Assembly: GCA_947505055.1 (NCBI GenBank)
Contig: CANNLO010000155.1
Coordinates: forward strand, 1 to 9,881
Direction: 5' to 3'
From: Methylococcaceae bacterium
GTDB lineage: Bacteria > Pseudomonadota > Gammaproteobacteria > Methylococcales > Methylomonadaceae
DNA: 9,881 nucleotides
This document shows positions 6,932-9,881 of the stretch, piece by piece (within the stretch, counting starts at the first letter, position 1; each line of letters begins with the position of its first letter). A program made the translations under genes and the position numbers. Under the pieces are notes generated by a model. That model was not told the origin of the DNA and did no database searches. It worked only from the letters and a program-made list of their open reading frames with translations.

Positions 6932-6954
6932 TAATGTTGTTGCTCGCGCTTACA

Positions 6955-7225
6955 TCTGGTCAATCGTTCTACGCAACCCTACGATTAAAATTTTAGTGCG
7001 TAGGGTTGTTAAGCCCAGCAACCACAAGCCTTTTAATTAAGGTTCTACGGTTCTACTCAATATTATTAAATATATATAAAGGTAGGTATAAGTAACCGTT
7101 ACTAGCTAATAGTACTATTTAGAATAAGTTTCAACATTCTGCGTAGAACCATAAAATTACTCTGGAAGGCTTATAAACATTGGCTTCGACGGTTCTACGG
7201 TGTTTTTCGTGCTGCGTAGAACCTT
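6955..7225. repeat. R2: second copy of the 271-bp direct repeat
   Basis: R2 is the partner of R1. It keeps every site intact: GTTCTACGCA (6966-6975), ACCCTACG/CGTAGGGT (6976-6983 and 6999-7006), GGTTCTAC x2 (7041-7056), dyads at 7091-7103 and 7108-7119, TGCGTAGAACC (7140-7150), and GGTTCTACG/TGCGTAGAACC (7191-7199 and 7213-7223). The mismatches with R1 lie in the spacers, with clusters at 7132-7136 and 7157-7159. R2, J1 and the terminator below account for most of the 6908-7326 non-coding stretch. Confidence 0.9.
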
Positions 7226-7267
7226 GAATATGCAGTCAATAGGCGTACGGGTAATATTTATTACATC

Positions 7268-7313
7268 AAAAAATAAAAACTGAAATTTGAATCCTTTTTA
7301 TCGGAATTTTCAG
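7268..7313 (-). terminator. Intrinsic terminator of the SecB-like gene
   Basis: On the minus strand an imperfect hairpin (7313-7280; CTGAAA paired with TTTCAG plus inner AT and CC/GG pairs) is followed at once by TTTTTATTTTTT (7279-7268). It starts 13 nt after the stop codon at 7327, so the gene is probably monocistronic. Confidence 0.65.
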
Positions 7314-7326
7314 GTTGAGATTTTAT

Positions 7327-7758
7327 CTAATCAGTAAATTCTGCAGTAGGCAGCATCAACATTCCAGGTAAAGCTCTGCTTGTTAAAGTTGAAACAATTT
7401 CACAGACACATCCGTATAGGATAGAGGTTCCATTCACTTCAACAATATCCTCTCGATCTTCTTTATCAATTTCATCTGAGACCTGGAAAGTTCCAACAAT
7501 CCCAACATCAATAGTATATGGGCACAACACCCCATCCAAATTAGGAATTGAGAGTTTAAATGTAATCATAAAATCTTTTGGATCATTTGATTGACCCGAG
7601 GCTAAAACAACACTAGTCTCAGTCCGCATGTCGACACCATTAAAATCAAAATCCATAGCGGTGAAAGTCCGCGCCTCTGGATCGGCAAACACCTTTAACA
7701 TTTCTACAGATACTTTTGTAAAAAAGTAACTTTTAAGCTGCAGCGGACTCGGTATCAT
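7327..7758 (-). CDS. SecB-like chaperone family protein
   Basis: This 143-residue protein resembles the SecB fold family. The end, LYGCVCEIVSTLTSRALPGMLMLP followed by TAEF, matches the SecB pattern of a helix, SR-[GA]-x-P and a closing L-x-P-x-x-F. The preceding strands (ITFKLSIPNL, YTIDVGIVGTFQV) match the SecB beta sheet. It lacks the long acidic C-terminal tail that housekeeping SecB uses to contact SecA. SecB-like chaperones of this kind occur in toxin-antitoxin-chaperone and phage-defence contexts, binding unstable client proteins. No toxin-antitoxin pair lies beside it here, so its client is unknown. It has its own promoter and a strong terminator. No Shine-Dalgarno is obvious before the ATG at 7758. 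The fold call is by eye and moderately secure. Confidence 0.65.
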   Translation of the reverse strand: MIPSPLQLKSYFFTKVSVEMLKVFADPEARTFTAMDFDFNGVDMRTETSVVLASGQSNDPKDFMITFKLSIPNLDGVLCPYTIDVGIVGTFQVSDEIDKEDREDIVEVNGTSILYGCVCEIVSTLTSRALPGMLMLPTAEFTD

Positions 7759-7788
7759 ATGTGTAATAAGTTGTGTCGTTAATAGTGG

Positions 7789-7816
7789 ATATTATTATTT
7801 ACCACAATGGTAACAA
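7789..7816 (-). promoter_or_regulatory. Promoter of the SecB-like gene
   Basis: On the minus strand TTGTTA (7816-7811) and TAATAT (7794-7789) are 16 nt apart, which puts the transcript start about 25 nt before the ATG at 7758. A palindrome covers part of the -35 and the spacer. Confidence 0.5.
7799..7813. promoter_or_regulatory. Operator candidate within the SecB-like gene promoter
   Basis: TTACCA-CAA-TGGTAA is a perfect 6-bp inverted repeat with a 3-bp spacer, placed between and overlapping the promoter hexamers. A repressor dimer bound here would block RNA polymerase. No copy of the site is seen elsewhere in the window, and the regulator is not identified. Confidence 0.5.
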
Positions 7817-7877
7817 AAGCAATTATTATGCGGTTAAGATTTATTCGGGTCTCACAATCCTATGCAATTTATCTTAT

Positions 7878-9881
7878 TCACCTAATCAAAATCCCAGAAC
7901 CCTTCAATTTTCCAGCAACCTTAGCTTTCCGAGCAGATTTACGTGGCTTAACACTCACCTCAACTAATACAGGCTCAATTATCGGCTGAACAACTTCATG
8001 GGCTTTCACCACTGAATTAAGCTTACCTTGCACAATGGCTTTCAGCTTCATGACCATCGGATTGCTTGATAACTTTCCCAGTCCACCCAGTTTCAATCGT
8101 TCTATGCTGGATAGTGTGTGATTTACCACTTCTTCAGCGCGAGCCATCATCAGCTGATTCAAATTGGGTTGAGCCACTTTTTCTTTCAGCGTTTTACCCA
8201 AAGCAATCAATGACGCTCGGTTGGATTCTCGTTTGAAACTTGCCACTACTTCATGGTGTTCAGATTGGGTGGTGTAGAGACTGGTGTTGAACCTTGCTCT
8301 GGTCATGCCCACGTTAAACAACTCCTGATTATTATTGAAGGCATTCTCACCATAAATGTAAGTCTGGTTTACCGTCATGCCCTGCGATTTTTCAAAAGTG
8401 ATGGCATAGGCTAATCGCATCATCTGTGGGTTTCTGATAGTTTTGATTTTATCGTTATCAAACTGAATGGTGAGTTGCCCATTACTCATGCCAATAACGG
8501 TGCCGAAGTCACCATTTTTATATTCATCTTTGTTGGTTTTTTCCATGACGATTCTATCGCCTATAAAGAACCGACCTTTTCTGTTTTCATAGCAATCACC
8601 AGCCAACTCACCCGATTCAATCCTCTTGTCCTGAATAATGCCATTGATTCTGTCGATGGATTTATTGGTGGAGGTGAGTAGCAACTTGTCCTTAAATAAA
8701 TTTATATCAGTCAAATAAGCTTCACTGATAGCTGAAATGGTGTCGGTGGTGGTGATATGCTGATTGTTGATATTGCCACTTGTTTCCAACAACGCAAGGG
8801 CTTTCATGACATGTGCGCCATCAGCTTTTACCTGTTTCATCTCATCTGATTGATATACGGCTTTAAGTGCGGTGGTTTCTGCCACTTGTAATGCCACAGC
8901 ATTTTTCTGCCTGCGAATTTCAAGCAAGTAATTCACCTGTGGTTTAATCTCAGCGTCATTTAGAAACTCAGCCAAAGTATTACCAGTGCTCACCGATTGA
9001 ATCTGATTGGGGTCACCAACTAATACCACCTTGGCATTAGCAAGGTGAGCAGCACTCAATAATTGGTGCATATTCCGCGTGCCAACCATGGAAGCTTCAT
9101 CTAAAAATATAATGTCATTGGCAGTGAGCTGAACTTTGCCATTGGCTACGTCAAGATTAAGCTTGTCTATGGTGGCGGTGATGTTGCAATCTGTTTCATT
9201 GGCTAATGCGGTGGCCACTTTACCAGTAGGCGCTAGACCAATGGTTCTGTATCCATATTCAGATTTATTCGCAATCTTGGTTGCCCAGCCAGTGGCTAAT
9301 GATTTACCCGTGCCAGGCAAGCCAATCACAATCTGCCCTTTTTTATCATTGAATACCGTTTTGATAAAATCCTGTTGCTCGGCATTCGGGGTGATACCTG
9401 TTTCATTCACAATGGCGTTGATTTCAGTTTGGATATTTTTCACACGCAAATCCTGTTTGGCATTGAATAATCCGCGCATAAGTGAAACATTCTGCTCTTC
9501 CATCGTAATGAGTGCGTGGGTGGTGTAATTGCATTGTTGGTTGCCATTGCTACCAGCTTGCAGAATCGCCTTGGATTTAGTGAGGGTGCGTAGCAATCTG
9601 TCGGCTAATTTTTGTGCTTTGGCACCATGTCCGTGGGTTTTGGCTAACTCAATAATCAAGCCGTTTCTGGTAAAAAATGGTGAAGTATTAGTGAGGGTGT
9701 CCAATATGGCCTGATTGGATTTAGGCTTGAATGCAACACCCACTTCACTCTGTGGTTTCATCTGCAAACCCATCGTTGCCACATCGCTGGATAACTGCAA
9801 ATCTTTAAGTGGCTTGGCTTGATTCTTCTTGGGTTGCTTAATGGCACTCCAGACATCGGCTCGGTGTTTTACACTGGATAT
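7878..9881 (-). CDS. traI: MobF-type relaxase-helicase, C-terminal part (TraI/TrwC family)
   Basis: This is the conjugative relaxase that nicks oriT and unwinds the transferred strand; only its SF1 helicase half is in the window. The frame is open to the right edge, so the 5' part with the relaxase tyrosines is missing and 667 residues are visible. Motifs in order, numbered from the edge: Walker A GLPGTGKS (about 187-194), Walker B IFLDEAS (about 258-264), motif III VGDPNQ (about 288-293), then YAITFEKSQG (motif V) and VGMTRAR (motif VI), as in RecD-like helicases. The NGDFGTVIG region before motif V resembles the SH3-like insert of this family. The basic C-terminus (KPRKSARKAKVAGKLKG) suits DNA binding. 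A TTG at 9800 is not the real start. The symbol is by analogy; trwC would be equally apt. Confidence 0.92.
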   Translation of the reverse strand: MSSVKHRADVWSAIKQPKKNQAKPLKDLQLSSDVATMGLQMKPQSEVGVAFKPKSNQAILDTLTNTSPFFTRNGLIIELAKTHGHGAKAQKLADRLLRTLTKSKAILQAGSNGNQQCNYTTHALITMEEQNVSLMRGLFNAKQDLRVKNIQTEINAIVNETGITPNAEQQDFIKTVFNDKKGQIVIGLPGTGKSLATGWATKIANKSEYGYRTIGLAPTGKVATALANETDCNITATIDKLNLDVANGKVQLTANDIIFLDEASMVGTRNMHQLLSAAHLANAKVVLVGDPNQIQSVSTGNTLAEFLNDAEIKPQVNYLLEIRRQKNAVALQVAETTALKAVYQSDEMKQVKADGAHVMKALALLETSGNINNQHITTTDTISAISEAYLTDINLFKDKLLLTSTNKSIDRINGIIQDKRIESGELAGDCYENRKGRFFIGDRIVMEKTNKDEYKNGDFGTVIGMSNGQLTIQFDNDKIKTIRNPQMMRLAYAITFEKSQGMTVNQTYIYGENAFNNNQELFNVGMTRARFNTSLYTTQSEHHEVVASFKRESNRASLIALGKTLKEKVAQPNLNQLMMARAEEVVNHTLSSIERLKLGGLGKLSSNPMVMKLKAIVQGKLNSVVKAHEVVQPIIEPVLVEVSVKPRKSARKAKVAGKLKGSGILIR
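7879..7897. repeat. J2: traI 3' end, parent copy of J1
   Basis: CACCTAATCAAAATCCCAG covers part of the relaxase stop codon and its last codons, and is repeated (18/19) at 6913-6931. Being inside a gene end, this is the likely original copy. Confidence 0.6.

Noticed and set aside
6199..7225. CRISPR array or integron attC sites
   Set aside because: The short motifs are irregularly spaced and in both orientations, with no uniform repeat-spacer lengths; attC core sites (RYYYAAC/GTTRRRY) with the expected arrangement were not found.

Overview
This window looks like part of a proteobacterial conjugative plasmid or integrative conjugative element, moderately AT-rich. The evidence is a MobF-type relaxase-helicase (TraI/TrwC family, C-terminal part) at the right edge and a VirD4/TraD/TrwB-type coupling protein at the left edge, both on the minus strand and both cut by the window ends. 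No host-specific marker is present, so the host is not named more closely; a gamma- or betaproteobacterium is a guess from the transfer gene types.

Reading the minus strand (right to left), the layout is: traI-like 3' part (9881-7878); a SecB-like chaperone gene with its own promoter, palindromic operator candidate and intrinsic terminator (about 7816-7268); a 271-bp repeat copy R2 (6955-7225); a small plus-strand gene of unknown function (6587-6907); a second copy R1 of the same repeat (6199-6469); a complete four-gene type II CBASS anti-phage operon (6080-1890); then a small membrane-protein gene (1699-1451) and the coupling-protein gene, which share one nucleotide. About 6.1 kb of cargo therefore sits between two transfer genes.

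The CBASS operon is cd-ntase, cap2 (E2-E1 fusion), cap3 (JAMM isopeptidase), then a two-TM SAVED effector (Cap14-like architecture). Junctions overlap by 1, about 16 and 4 nt, so the four genes should be translated as one unit. By analogy with characterised systems, Cap2 conjugates the C-terminus of the CD-NTase to a cellular target and primes it, Cap3 reverses this, the CD-NTase makes a cyclic oligonucleotide on infection, and the SAVED domain senses it and drives membrane disruption.

The least explained part is 6199-7897. Two 271-bp direct repeats, about 92% identical without indels, carry an array of inverted TTCTACG/CGTAGAA-type sites and two central dyads. By hand alignment all mismatches fall between the sites. 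The repeats alternate with single small genes. A 19-bp piece of the traI 3' end recurs (18/19) just after the small plus-strand gene. This looks like a cassette-like or site-specific insertion zone next to traI, and no recombinase for it is visible here.
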